Both the position numbers and the translations under genes were made by a program. A DNA stretch of 64,000 nt from contig NZ_QRDW01000002.1 in assembly GCF_003385955.1 (NCBI RefSeq), forward strand, positions 1 to 64,000, written 5' to 3'. Of this stretch, positions 17,782-26,144 are shown in pieces (position 1 is the first letter of the stretch; every line of letters starts with the position of its first letter). The DNA is from Aestuariispira insulae. Lineage in GTDB: Bacteria > Pseudomonadota > Alphaproteobacteria > UBA8366 > Aestuariispiraceae. The notes beneath the pieces were generated by a model that saw only the letters and a list, made by a program, of their open reading frames with translations, was not told where the DNA came from and made no database searches.

Positions 17782-18678
17782 ATGCAAATATGCATGAATT
17801 GGCGATCAATAAAATTTGACTGGAACCGGGCCCGCGCCTTCCTAGTGACCGCGGAAGAAGGGTCCTTATCCGCTGCGGCAAGGGCTCTGGGGATGGTGCA
17901 ATCCACGCTGGGTCGACAGGTCGAGGCGTTGGAGGCGGAGCTTGGCGTTACCCTGTTTGAACGGGCTGGGCGGCGTTTGGTCTTGACCCGGAATGGCCGT
18001 GATCTGCTGGAACATGTACGCGCCATGGGGGAAGCTGCCGGCCAGGTCTCCATGTCCGCCTCCGGGCAGTCAGAGTTGATCGAAGGCACGATCCGTATCT
18101 CTGCAACGGAAACCTTTGCCGCCAAACGGCTGCCGCCGGTAATCGCCAAACTTCGGAAGTTTCAGCCGGAGATCACTGTGGAGGTTTGCGCAACGAACAA
18201 GGCGGTGGATCTCAACCGCCGGGAGGCGGATATTGCGCTCCGGCATTTCCGACCGACCCAAACCGAGCTGATTGCGCGCAAACTCTCGGATGATAATGCA
18301 TTTCTTTATGCTGCGCCGGACTATCTGGCCCAGATCGGCGACCCGTCAACACCAGCGGCACTAGGGGACGCCGATTTCATCGGTTTTGAAAATAACGATG
18401 TTTATCTCAAGGGCCTTAAGCAAATGGGGGTAGAGATCACGGAAGGAAATTTCCGACTCATCACAGACAGTCACAATGTTCATTGGGAGCTGGTCAAGGC
18501 CGGTGCCGGCATCGGCGTGACAATGGATCTGATCGGCGATGCGGAGCCACAGGTCAAAAGGGTGCTGCCGGATTTGGCACCGGTGCCGGTCAGCACCTGG
18601 CTCGTCACCCATAGGGAGTTGAATACCAGCCGCCGGGTGCGGATTGTGTTTGATTTTCTGGCGGAAGAACTATCCTGA
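17782..18678 (+). CDS. LysR family transcriptional regulator
   Basis: This is a 298-residue regulator with an N-terminal winged helix-turn-helix (FLVTAEEGSLSAAARALGMVQSTLGRQV) and a LysR substrate domain. An ATG at 17794 is an equally good start. It lacks an obvious ribosome site at either. It is divergent from the methyltransferase gene, the usual arrangement for a LysR regulator and its target, and abuts the convergent PHP gene with no gap. Confidence 0.92.
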   Translation: MQICMNWRSIKFDWNRARAFLVTAEEGSLSAAARALGMVQSTLGRQVEALEAELGVTLFERAGRRLVLTRNGRDLLEHVRAMGEAAGQVSMSASGQSELIEGTIRISATETFAAKRLPPVIAKLRKFQPEITVEVCATNKAVDLNRREADIALRHFRPTQTELIARKLSDDNAFLYAAPDYLAQIGDPSTPAALGDADFIGFENNDVYLKGLKQMGVEITEGNFRLITDSHNVHWELVKAGAGIGVTMDLIGDAEPQVKRVLPDLAPVPVSTWLVTHRELNTSRRVRIVFDFLAEELS

Positions 18679-19560
18679 TCAGGCAGCATCCGGATGGGTA
18701 TGTTTAGCCCCGGCGGTCAACCCGGCGCGCTGTGCCTTTTTCTCAACAGCCTCGCCAAAAGTGCAATAGCTGCTCTCGATGCCATGCCATAGTTTGAGCA
18801 GGTTCCGGTTGCCGTGATTGCGAACCTCGGTTTCCTTGAAATGATGGCGCTGTTTCAGAAAACTGAACCAGTCTGATGGGCGCTGGCCATCTGCTGTTTC
18901 AATGCCGCCGACAATGGTCTGGTGGCTGGGGAAATGAGCGTCAGAGCTGACGGCCCAGCCGATCTGGTTCAGACGGAGTTCATCCGGCAGACGATAGGTA
19001 TATTCCACAGATTTCTGCAACTTGGGCGGGGTGACCGCCTTGCCGCCGCGCATGCCGTTTTCCAGGAAATGCAGGCTCAAGCCATTATGGACCTCGATAT
19101 AGTCGACCTCTTCCTGCAACTGCATGAATGTCTCGCTGCCCAAAACATTGGCGGTGCCGGTGCGCCCCGGCGTGAACGGATGCGGGATAACGACAATCGC
19201 GCCGGTATCCCGACCGAGGCGGCCCATATCCTGGGCTTTCCATTTAAAGGGCTGGATCACGCGCAAGGCGGAACGTAGCGCATCTTCATCGGGATAGATG
19301 AAGATGATATCGACCCCTTCTTCGGAAATGGCCTCGACGGCTGGCAGAATCTCGGTGGGCAGGTCCAGGACCGCATCTCGCAGATATAGATAGGCGTCGA
19401 GCGGTGCTTTATAGGCATGTTCGGTGGAGGCAACATAATCCACACCCGTTTCACCCAAACATTTGCGGTGTTGGGCCAGGCGGCGATCCCGGTTCCAGCG
19501 CTGCATGCGATAGACATTGGTGTGATAATGCAGATCAAACGTTACCCGACCGTTTATCAT
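18679..19560 (-). CDS. PHP-domain-like phosphoesterase/metal hydrolase
   Basis: This is a 293-residue protein with a metal-binding PHP layout: FDLHYHT (H11 and H13), VASTEH, a conserved Glu in PAVEAISEEGVD, VIPHPF, YIEVHNG and a final VSSDAHF. PHP domains hydrolyse phosphoesters with two or three metal ions. The substrate is unknown, and the segments between motifs do not match HisK or the polymerase-associated forms. It stands alone on the minus strand. Confidence 0.75.
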   Translation of the reverse strand: MINGRVTFDLHYHTNVYRMQRWNRDRRLAQHRKCLGETGVDYVASTEHAYKAPLDAYLYLRDAVLDLPTEILPAVEAISEEGVDIIFIYPDEDALRSALRVIQPFKWKAQDMGRLGRDTGAIVVIPHPFTPGRTGTANVLGSETFMQLQEEVDYIEVHNGLSLHFLENGMRGGKAVTPPKLQKSVEYTYRLPDELRLNQIGWAVSSDAHFPSHQTIVGGIETADGQRPSDWFSFLKQRHHFKETEVRNHGNRNLLKLWHGIESSYCTFGEAVEKKAQRAGLTAGAKHTHPDAA

Positions 19561-19792
19561 ATCCGCTGATACCTGTGACTTGATCCATAAAGGGTTGCGC
19601 TGTTGGCTCCATGCCTAATCTAACACGCCATACCACCCTTTGCATCTTCGGGAAAGGGGGGAGAGGGACATCTGAGGTGGTCAGGGGCGGAAACCCGATC
19701 TTATTCTTTCCAGTTTAATCATAATTATTCTAAACTGTTCGGGGACATAGCGGTCGGCATATTGTCGGCGGGATCGGCGTCAGGGAGCCGGT

Positions 19793-20971
19793 ATGGTCAT
19801 CAGTCAGAAAAACCTGGACCTGATTTCGGGTATATATGAAATTGCGCTCGATCCTCTGGCCTGGCGGCCGGTGCTGGATCAACTCTGTCTGGAAACGGGG
19901 GCAGTTGCGATCAACACGGTTCTAGTGGATCACACGATCCCGGAAATCAGAATCAATGCCACCAGTGCGAAATTCACCGAAGCGGTTTTGCGCGAATTCA
20001 ACGCCCATCATCTGGAAAATGAAGCCCCGGCCATCATGGCCCTGACAAAATATCGCCCCGGAGAGTTCATTTCCGAGACCCAGATCTACAGCGATATCGG
20101 TCGGAACCGGGAAGAGGTTTCGACCACAGGATGGCTGCGTGAGCGGTTCAACATCGATTACCGGGTGGCGACCCGGTTGAATACCGACCCGGCTTGGCTG
20201 GATTGCCTGACTTTCCACTATTCCGCCGAACGTCCCTTCATCCGGGAAGAGGAAAAACGGGTGATTGATCTGTATCGCCAGCATTTTGCAAGGGTAATTG
20301 AAATCAATAGGCCATTTACCCTGCTTCAATCACGCTTCCGGGCGGTATTGTCGGTTTTGGATCGGTTTCAGATTGGTACATTCATTCTGTCCGAGCAGGG
20401 CAATATTGTTGTTTGCAACCGGGAGGCTGAGAGGATCCTGAGCCTGGATGACGGGCTGGCCCGGACCCGGGACCAGCAACTGGTTTGCCGGGATGAGAAA
20501 GATCGTCTCAAACTTGCGCAAACGGTTGAGAAAGTTTGTAAAACCGCTAAGGCCGAGCGGGATGATAAGGGGCGGCTGCTAACCATCGGCAGGCACTCGG
20601 AGGAAGATCCGTTCCTGGTGGATATCGCCCCGTTGCGTGGTTCGGACATGGTGTTGGGTAACCGGTTCCGGGGAGCGCTGGTGTTGGTCTCTGATCCGGG
20701 CAATCATCGCGAGCTATCGGCGGACGGCCTCCGGTTGCTATATGGTTTGAGCGAAGCGGAAGAGGCCATATGCCGGATGGTGATCGAGGGGTTGCGCAAT
20801 GATGAGATTGCGGAAAGCCGGAATGTGTCGCTTGATACAGTAAAGACCCAGTTGAAATCGCTTTATGCTAAAACCCGAACCAGCCATAGGATCGATTTGC
20901 TGCGCCTGGCGCAGAATGTGAACATACCGGTGGACCCGCCAGATCAGTCACCGGAAACTGATGAAACGTAA
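19793..20971 (+). CDS. LuxR-type transcriptional regulator with PAS-like domain
   Basis: This is a 392-residue regulator. The N-terminal half resembles an autoinducer-independent sensor region, followed by a PAS-like stretch (IGTFILSEQGNIVVCNREAE). A C-terminal GerE helix-turn-helix lies at about 320-375 (LSEAEEAICRMV, NDEIAESRNVSLDTVKTQ). The signal is unknown, and no LuxI homologue is nearby. CAGGGAG lies just upstream of the ATG. The 232-base gap before it, shared with the PHP gene, must hold both promoters. Confidence 0.88.
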   Translation: MVISQKNLDLISGIYEIALDPLAWRPVLDQLCLETGAVAINTVLVDHTIPEIRINATSAKFTEAVLREFNAHHLENEAPAIMALTKYRPGEFISETQIYSDIGRNREEVSTTGWLRERFNIDYRVATRLNTDPAWLDCLTFHYSAERPFIREEEKRVIDLYRQHFARVIEINRPFTLLQSRFRAVLSVLDRFQIGTFILSEQGNIVVCNREAERILSLDDGLARTRDQQLVCRDEKDRLKLAQTVEKVCKTAKAERDDKGRLLTIGRHSEEDPFLVDIAPLRGSDMVLGNRFRGALVLVSDPGNHRELSADGLRLLYGLSEAEEAICRMVIEGLRNDEIAESRNVSLDTVKTQLKSLYAKTRTSHRIDLLRLAQNVNIPVDPPDQSPETDET

Positions 20972-21096
20972 TTTTTTGCGAAAAGTGACAGCTTATCCCC
21001 CATAGGGGTGATGCGGTGGTATCCGGGGCTGGATAATATTTTTTCACGTCGAGACTTCCATGGGGGGAAGCTTGAGACGGCAGAGTTTCATAGTCT

Positions 21097-21156
21097 TTGG
21101 ATCGAACCCCGCACCGATCCAATTCAGAAGCCAGAGGCCGGCACAGCCTCTGGCTT
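21097..21156. terminator. Two tandem hairpins between convergent genes
   Basis: TTGGATCG (21097-21104) pairs with CGATCCAA (21115-21122). Then AAGCCAGAGGC (21128-21138) pairs with GCCTCTGGCTT (21146-21156). They lie between the convergent LuxR and solute-binding-protein genes. The 11-bp second stem is strong, but the T-run after it is poor, so bidirectional termination is inferred from position and stem strength. Confidence 0.6.
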
Positions 21157-21189
21157 CGCCCTTTCTGGGGCTTTAGAGATTCTGGGACT

Positions 21190-21957
21190 TTAGAGATATT
21201 GTCCGTCGCGCAAATCGTTGAGATAACGGTCATACAGACCGATTTCGCGGTAGATACGCAAACGATTGTTGAATTTCTCCATCAGGATTACGCTGTCGGC
21301 ACTTTTCTTTGGGAACAGAAGATAACTTAGATTGTTCAGCAGCGGCGTTTTGTGGTGGGTGATCCGTCTCTGTTCTTCGGCGGTGAAATGATCACGCAGC
21401 GATGCATACCCCACATTCACCTCCTCCGGGAAAATATCAATCCGGCCCAGCAGCAGTTTGGAGATATTCTGCCGGACGGCTGGCACCCGCTCCATATGCA
21501 GTAGGCCTGTTTCCAGTGCTTGGTCAAAGATCGGGCCATAGCTGTATTTCACGCCGCCCCCGATCCTAAGACCGGACAGATCCTCCAGGCTTTTCCAATG
21601 GAATTCTCTATCCTTGCGATGGAAAAAGACGAATTGTTCGGTCAGCACCGGATCGCTGTAATGGAAGTCCGCTTCCCGCTCGTCTTTATGCATCCAGACT
21701 CCGGTTGCCTGATATTTGCCATCTGCGGTTTCCGCATAGGCCCGGCCCCAGGGGAGGAACTGGATCTCCGCCTCAATGCCTTCATCGGTAAATATATCCC
21801 GGATTAAATGGGCGATGGCGCCATCATGTTTCTGCTTTTGGGAGATATATGGTGGCCAGTCACCCACCGCGACAGTGATTTTTCTGTCTTCCGCCCGTGA
21901 GCCGTTGCTGTCGAAGCACCAGCCTAACAAGCAAAAAATCATGATCAAGAAGCGCAT
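21190..21957 (-). CDS. Orphan periplasmic solute-binding protein, family 3-like
   Basis: This is a 255-residue exported protein. A signal peptide (MRFLIMIFCLLGWCF) precedes a type II periplasmic-binding fold beginning ITVAVGDWPPYIS. Later landmarks are QFLPWGRAYAE, a HYSDPVLTEQFVFFHRKD hinge and GRIDIFPEEVNVGY. Such proteins bind amino acids or similar solutes, but no ABC permease or ATPase is adjacent, so it may serve a distant transporter or a sensor. The start at 21957 is set by the signal peptide. Two similar orphan genes occur at 37447 and 63088. Confidence 0.82.
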   Translation of the reverse strand: MRFLIMIFCLLGWCFDSNGSRAEDRKITVAVGDWPPYISQKQKHDGAIAHLIRDIFTDEGIEAEIQFLPWGRAYAETADGKYQATGVWMHKDEREADFHYSDPVLTEQFVFFHRKDREFHWKSLEDLSGLRIGGGVKYSYGPIFDQALETGLLHMERVPAVRQNISKLLLGRIDIFPEEVNVGYASLRDHFTAEEQRRITHHKTPLLNNLSYLLFPKKSADSVILMEKFNNRLRIYREIGLYDRYLNDLRDGQYL

Positions 21958-22080
21958 ACCAGCCGGACCGATCCCAATGTTATTCCATTCCCTAACGGGA
22001 AGAGCATACCGTGATCCGGTCAATCATTGGTTAATGGCCGCGCCGCCTGCGATGGCATCCGGCGCGGCCAAAGACCAAGA

Positions 22081-24531
22081 CTATCGTCTCTCCTGAAACC
22101 GCCGGGCGGCTCGTTCGATGGAATCCGCATCGATATTGTAGGTGGCATAAAGATCGGGGAGATCCCCGCACTGGCCGAAACCTTCGATGCCTAGAGGTGC
22201 GACCGAATGGCCGCGCACGGCGCCCATCCAGGCGAGCGCCGCCGGATGGCCGTCGATCACGCTGCAAAAGCGTGCTTTTGCGCCAAGCGGTTCAAACAGA
22301 TCCTCCACATGGGCCATTTCAACTTGGTCCAGGCCATTCAGCCGCGCACGTTCCAGCCGCTGCCAGTCATTATAGAGCCGGTCGGCAGAGGTGATGCATA
22401 AAAGACCTGCATCCGGATAATCCGTGACCAGCCGGTCATAGGCTTCAATCGCCTGTGGGGCGACGGCCCCCATAAAGACGATGGCCAGGGTCGATCCGGC
22501 TGCTGGCTTTTTCAACCAGTAGCCGCCCTTGATGATCTGATTTTTCAGATCCTCGTCCATGTCACGCTGCGGTTGGTTCAGGTTTCGGGTGGAAAGTCGC
22601 AAATAGAGCGAGCCGCCATTTTCCCGGTCCTGCATATGATCGAACCCCCAACGCATGATGACCGAAAGCTCATCCGCGAAGGCTGGCTCGTAAGAGGTCA
22701 GGCCCGGCTGGCCCATGCCGATCATTGGGGTTGAAATGGACTGATGTGCGCCGCCTTCCGGCCCGAGCGTCACACCGCTTGGGGTGGCTACCAGCATGAA
22801 TCTGGCATCCTGGTAACAGGCGTAATTCAGTGCATCCAGGCCGCGCGAGATGAAGGGGTCATAAAGCGTGCCGATGGGCAGTAATCGTGCGCCAAAAAGG
22901 CTTTCAGACAGACCCAGCGCCGCCAGGTTCAAAAACAGGTTGTTTTCCGCGATGCCCAGCTCGATATGCTGGCCTTGGGGGCTGCGGATCCATTTCTGGG
23001 CAGAGGGCACCTTGCGGTCTCGGAACTCATCGCCGCGTTCGAACCGTTCAAACAATCCCTGCTGGTTGATCCAGCCGCCCAGGTTGGTGGAAACGGAAAC
23101 ATCCGGGCTGGTGGTGACGATCCGTTCGGCCAAGGGCCCGCCTTCCTTGGCGATGTTGTTCAGGATCTTGCCGAATGCCATTTGCGTGGAGGTTTGTTTT
23201 TCAACCGCATAGGGCAGGGCGGCCGGTACCGGGATGGGTGCTTCCGAAAGGCGGCGCTGCTTCAATATATTGAAGGGCACATGGTCCAGATAGGCCTGCA
23301 GATTCTCCGCGCTGGACTCAAGCCCTGCGAATTTTTCCCATTCGGATCCCTGGGTCACGTTATTGTCGGCACGGAAGGCTGCCATCTGTTGCGGGTTCAT
23401 CAGGCCGGCGTGATTGTCCTTATGACCGGCCAGCGGCAGGCCGAAACCTTTGATGGTATAGGCGATGAAACAGGTGGGTTTGTCATTGGGGACATTTTCA
23501 AACGCGTCCAGCAAGGCTTCCATGCAATGACCGCCCAGATTGGTCATCAGATCCTGCAATCCGTCATCGTCATAGGATCCGATCAGGGTGGCCAGGTCGG
23601 CATCACCCGGATTGTCTTCCAGGATCTGCTTGCGCCAGGCGGCTGCCCCCTGGAACGCCAGGGCGGAATAGATATCGTTGGGGCAGGCATTCACCCATTT
23701 TTTCAAGGCGCTTCCGCCGGGGCGTTGGAAGGCCTCGTAAAGCTTGCGGCCATATTTCAAGGTGATCACGTTCCAGCCGACCGCCCGGAAAAATCGCCCG
23801 ATCAGACGGAACAGATGTTCGTTCACCATGCCGTCCAGGCTCTGGCGGTTGTAATCAATCACCCACCAGACATTGCGGATGTCATGTTTCCAAGTATCCA
23901 GCAGTGCTTCATAGACGTTGCCCTCATCCAATTCCGCATCACCGACCAAGGCGACCATGCGGCCGGGAACGTCGTTGGTCGGCACCAGGTCCTTCATCCG
24001 CAGATAATCCTGGGTGAGTGCTGCAAAGTTGGTGACGGCCGCGCCCAGGCCGACAGACCCGGTGGAAAAATCCACGAAAGAGCCGTCTTTGGTGCGGCTG
24101 GGATAGGATTGCATGCCGCCCAGCGCCCGGAATTTCTCCATCTTATCGCGCGTTTGGTTGCCCAGCAGATATTGGATCGCATGAAAAACCGGGCTGGCAT
24201 GGGGCTTGACCGCGACACGGTCCTGCGGGCGCAACACTTTCAGATAGAGCGCGGTCATGATCGCGGTGATCGAGGCGCAACTGGCCTGATGGCCGCCGAC
24301 TTTCAGCCCGTCCCGGCTTTCCCGAAGGTGGTTTGCATTATGGATGGTCCAGGCGCTCAGCCACAGGATTTTTTTCTCAAGCTCTTTCAGCAGGGTGAGC
24401 TCTGCGGCATCAACGCCGCGGGTGATGCGGGTTTGTTCCGGCAGGGCTTCATGCTGGTTTGCCACGGGGGCCTCCTTCGGCCAGTTGGGATCATTGAGGT
24501 CGGGGCGCAGATTGGATCTGTTGAACGGCAT
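22081..24531 (-). CDS. mdeB: AceE-like 2-oxoacid dehydrogenase E1, alpha-ketobutyrate type (MdeB-like)
   Basis: This is an 816-residue homodimeric thiamine-diphosphate E1 enzyme of the AceE/transketolase family. The cofactor motif GDAELDEGNVYEALLD with the Asn-containing NVWWVIDYNRQSLDG is present, as are HNANHLRESRDGLKVGGHQ and the GQHIELGIAENNLF pyrimidine-domain region. It is shorter than AceE (about 887). Its position after methionine gamma-lyase mirrors mdeA-mdeB of Pseudomonas putida, where MdeB acts on 2-oxobutyrate. E2 and E3 genes are not nearby, so it must use partners from another complex. AGGA lies about 10 bases before the ATG. Confidence 0.88.
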   Translation of the reverse strand: MPFNRSNLRPDLNDPNWPKEAPVANQHEALPEQTRITRGVDAAELTLLKELEKKILWLSAWTIHNANHLRESRDGLKVGGHQASCASITAIMTALYLKVLRPQDRVAVKPHASPVFHAIQYLLGNQTRDKMEKFRALGGMQSYPSRTKDGSFVDFSTGSVGLGAAVTNFAALTQDYLRMKDLVPTNDVPGRMVALVGDAELDEGNVYEALLDTWKHDIRNVWWVIDYNRQSLDGMVNEHLFRLIGRFFRAVGWNVITLKYGRKLYEAFQRPGGSALKKWVNACPNDIYSALAFQGAAAWRKQILEDNPGDADLATLIGSYDDDGLQDLMTNLGGHCMEALLDAFENVPNDKPTCFIAYTIKGFGLPLAGHKDNHAGLMNPQQMAAFRADNNVTQGSEWEKFAGLESSAENLQAYLDHVPFNILKQRRLSEAPIPVPAALPYAVEKQTSTQMAFGKILNNIAKEGGPLAERIVTTSPDVSVSTNLGGWINQQGLFERFERGDEFRDRKVPSAQKWIRSPQGQHIELGIAENNLFLNLAALGLSESLFGARLLPIGTLYDPFISRGLDALNYACYQDARFMLVATPSGVTLGPEGGAHQSISTPMIGMGQPGLTSYEPAFADELSVIMRWGFDHMQDRENGGSLYLRLSTRNLNQPQRDMDEDLKNQIIKGGYWLKKPAAGSTLAIVFMGAVAPQAIEAYDRLVTDYPDAGLLCITSADRLYNDWQRLERARLNGLDQVEMAHVEDLFEPLGAKARFCSVIDGHPAALAWMGAVRGHSVAPLGIEGFGQCGDLPDLYATYNIDADSIERAARRFQERR

Positions 24532-24573
24532 TATAACGGTCCTGGACTGGGTGGGGAGGGGGCGGTGATGGAT

Positions 24574-24592
24574 CCCCGGGTCAAACCCGGGG
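24574..24592. repeat. Palindromic repeat, CCCCGGGT arms
   Basis: CCCCGGGT and ACCCGGGG flank CAA in the 122-base mdeA-mdeB gap. It belongs to the same class of dispersed GC-rich palindromes as those at 24618, 47684 and 49428. It may protect or attenuate the mRNA. Confidence 0.55.
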
Positions 24593-24617
24593 GTGACGGA
24601 TTGTTTCTCGCTTCGTC

Positions 24618-24640
24618 ATTGCCGGGCCTGACCCGGCAAT
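24618..24640. repeat. Palindromic repeat, ATTGCCGGG arms
   Basis: ATTGCCGGG and CCCGGCAAT flank CCTGA, immediately downstream of the hairpin at 24574. The surrounding words (CGTCATTGCCGGG...CCCGGCAATCCATGAC) have the look of the dispersed repeats common in alphaproteobacterial intergenic DNA. Confidence 0.6.
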
Positions 24641-24653
24641 CCATGACAGAGAC

Positions 24654-25892
24654 TCACGCGCTCTTTTTCAGGGGCTGTACATCCGCGCTGCCCGCCAGGC
24701 CATCCAGCGCACGCAGGATATCCGCCTTGATATCATCCAGGGTTTCCAGACCGGCGCTTAAGCGCACCAGGCCGTCGGTAATGTCATGTTCCAGCCGCTC
24801 TTCGGGGCTGTAGGTGGAATGGGTCATGCTTGCCGGGTGCTGAACCAGAGTTTCGGCATCGCCAAGGGATACCGCGCGGATCACCAGTTCCAGGGCATTC
24901 ATGAAGCGGATGCCCGCTTCCAGGCCACCTTTCAGTTCAAAGGCGATCATGCCGCCGGGCTGGGTCATCTGTTTCTTGGCGATTTCATGACCAGGGCAAC
25001 CTTCAAGGCCCGGATAGAAAACGGTTTCCACCTGAGGGTGGACATCTAACATTTCGGCCAGGGCCTGGGCGTTTTGGCAATGGCGGTCCATGCGCAGTTC
25101 CAGTGTTTTTAACCCGCGCAGGATCAGCATGGCATCCATGGGGGAAAGCACGGCTCCGGTCATGTCTTTCAGGCCGAAGAAACGGATCTGGTCCATGTCT
25201 TCCTTGGTGCCGGTGATTACGCCGGCAATGATGTCGCCATGGCCACCCAGATATTTGGTTGCGGAATGCACGGTCAGGTCCGCGCCCAGTTCCAGCGGCC
25301 GGGTGAGATAGGGGGTGGAATAGGTATTGTCGACGACCACCCGGATGTCGGCGTTGAAGTCATGGGTGATGTCGGCAATTGCTTCGATATCCACCAGCCG
25401 CATGTTCGGATTGGCCGGGGTCTCGAAATAAACAATCTTTGTCTTGTCGCCCAGCGCCGGTTTCAAATTGGCCGGATCGGTCAGATCCACGGTGGTGACG
25501 GTGACGCCGAATTTGGCCAGGCCATGCTGGAAGAAGGCGAAGGTGCAGCCGTAAAGGGTTTTGTCGACGATAATCTCGTCGCCCGGCTCCAGCAGGGTCC
25601 AGATGGCCGATGTGATCGCGCCCATGCCCGATGCGGTTACGATCGCCGCTTCCGCGTTCTCCAGGGTCGCCATGCGCTGTTCCAGAAGATCCAGGGTCGG
25701 GTTGCCGAGGCGGGTATAAATATACCCCTCACGCTCGCCGGCAAACATCTCGCCGCCCTGCTCCGCGGTTTCGAAAGCAAAGGTGGAAGACATATAGACC
25801 GGCGGGTTCAAGGAGCCGTTGGCTTCGCTTGGGTGATAGCCGTGATGGATGGCGCGTGTGGCAAAACCCTGGGTGTTTTTCTTATCGGACAT
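24654..25892 (-). CDS. mdeA: Methionine gamma-lyase
   Basis: This is a 412-residue PLP enzyme that splits methionine to methanethiol, ammonia and 2-oxobutyrate. With the ATG at 25892 the hallmark active-site Cys in TLYGCTFAFF is residue 116, the same number as in the Pseudomonas enzyme; homologous cystathionine lyases lack it. The Schiff-base Lys is K213 in HSATKYLGGH, and YTRLGNPT supplies the cofactor Tyr. An ATG 6 bases upstream is less likely, since AGGGA is well spaced only for 25892. It heads an operon with mdeB and faces a TyrR-like regulator. Confidence 0.93.
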   Translation of the reverse strand: MSDKKNTQGFATRAIHHGYHPSEANGSLNPPVYMSSTFAFETAEQGGEMFAGEREGYIYTRLGNPTLDLLEQRMATLENAEAAIVTASGMGAITSAIWTLLEPGDEIIVDKTLYGCTFAFFQHGLAKFGVTVTTVDLTDPANLKPALGDKTKIVYFETPANPNMRLVDIEAIADITHDFNADIRVVVDNTYSTPYLTRPLELGADLTVHSATKYLGGHGDIIAGVITGTKEDMDQIRFFGLKDMTGAVLSPMDAMLILRGLKTLELRMDRHCQNAQALAEMLDVHPQVETVFYPGLEGCPGHEIAKKQMTQPGGMIAFELKGGLEAGIRFMNALELVIRAVSLGDAETLVQHPASMTHSTYSPEERLEHDITDGLVRLSAGLETLDDIKADILRALDGLAGSADVQPLKKSA

Positions 25893-25945
25893 AACCATTC
25901 CCTATTCTGATCGACAAGTCGAATTGACGTTTCTGTGTCACTATC

Positions 25946-25961
25946 AGCAAAGGGTATGCCA
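25946..25961 (-). promoter_or_regulatory. Sigma-54 (-24/-12) promoter of mdeA
   Basis: The minus strand reads TGGCATACCCTTTGCT, which fits the sigma-54 consensus TGGCAYRNNNNTTGCW at every fixed position. It lies about 54 bases upstream of the mdeA ATG, placing the transcript start near 25936. A divergent AAA+ regulator of the sigma-54 activator class sits next to it, which supports use. Confidence 0.75.
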
Positions 25962-26024
25962 AGATATATTATACAATTAAAACAACATGTTAATTCAGCT
26001 TTAAGATTTGTGCTTTTCATCGAA

Positions 26025-26042
26025 TGTAAGGATAAGTATACA
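26025..26042. promoter_or_regulatory. TyrR-box-like site 1 (upstream activating site)
   Basis: TGTAAGGATAAGTATACA resembles the TyrR box TGTAAA-N6-TTTACA. Its centre is about 97 bases upstream of the predicted sigma-54 start site, a normal distance for enhancer-type activation of mdeA. Confidence 0.6.
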
Positions 26043-26122
26043 TTATTCTAAGGAAAATTTCAGTATTTGTATTAATATGCTGATATTAAACAATAAAAAT
26101 ACATGTAAGAAAAAACTTCCAA

Positions 26123-26140
26123 TGTAAGGAAAAACGTACA
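26123..26140. promoter_or_regulatory. TyrR-box-like site 2, abutting the regulator gene
   Basis: TGTAAGGAAAAACGTACA repeats the pattern of site 1 (TGTAAG-N6-xxTACA). It ends 4 bases before the regulator's ATG, so binding there would block the regulator's own expression. A further half-site TGTAAG is at 26104-26109. Confidence 0.55.
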
Positions 26141-26144
26141 AATC

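Noticed and set aside
22966-24813. Long plus-strand open frame (615 codons) opposite mdeB
   Set aside because: It is antisense to a clearly coding AceE-like gene, has no recognisable domain and is of biased composition; long antisense frames are expected in GC-rich DNA.
26104-26121. Third TyrR-box-like site
   Set aside because: Only the left half TGTAAG matches; the right half CTTCCA does not fit, so it was not listed as a full site.
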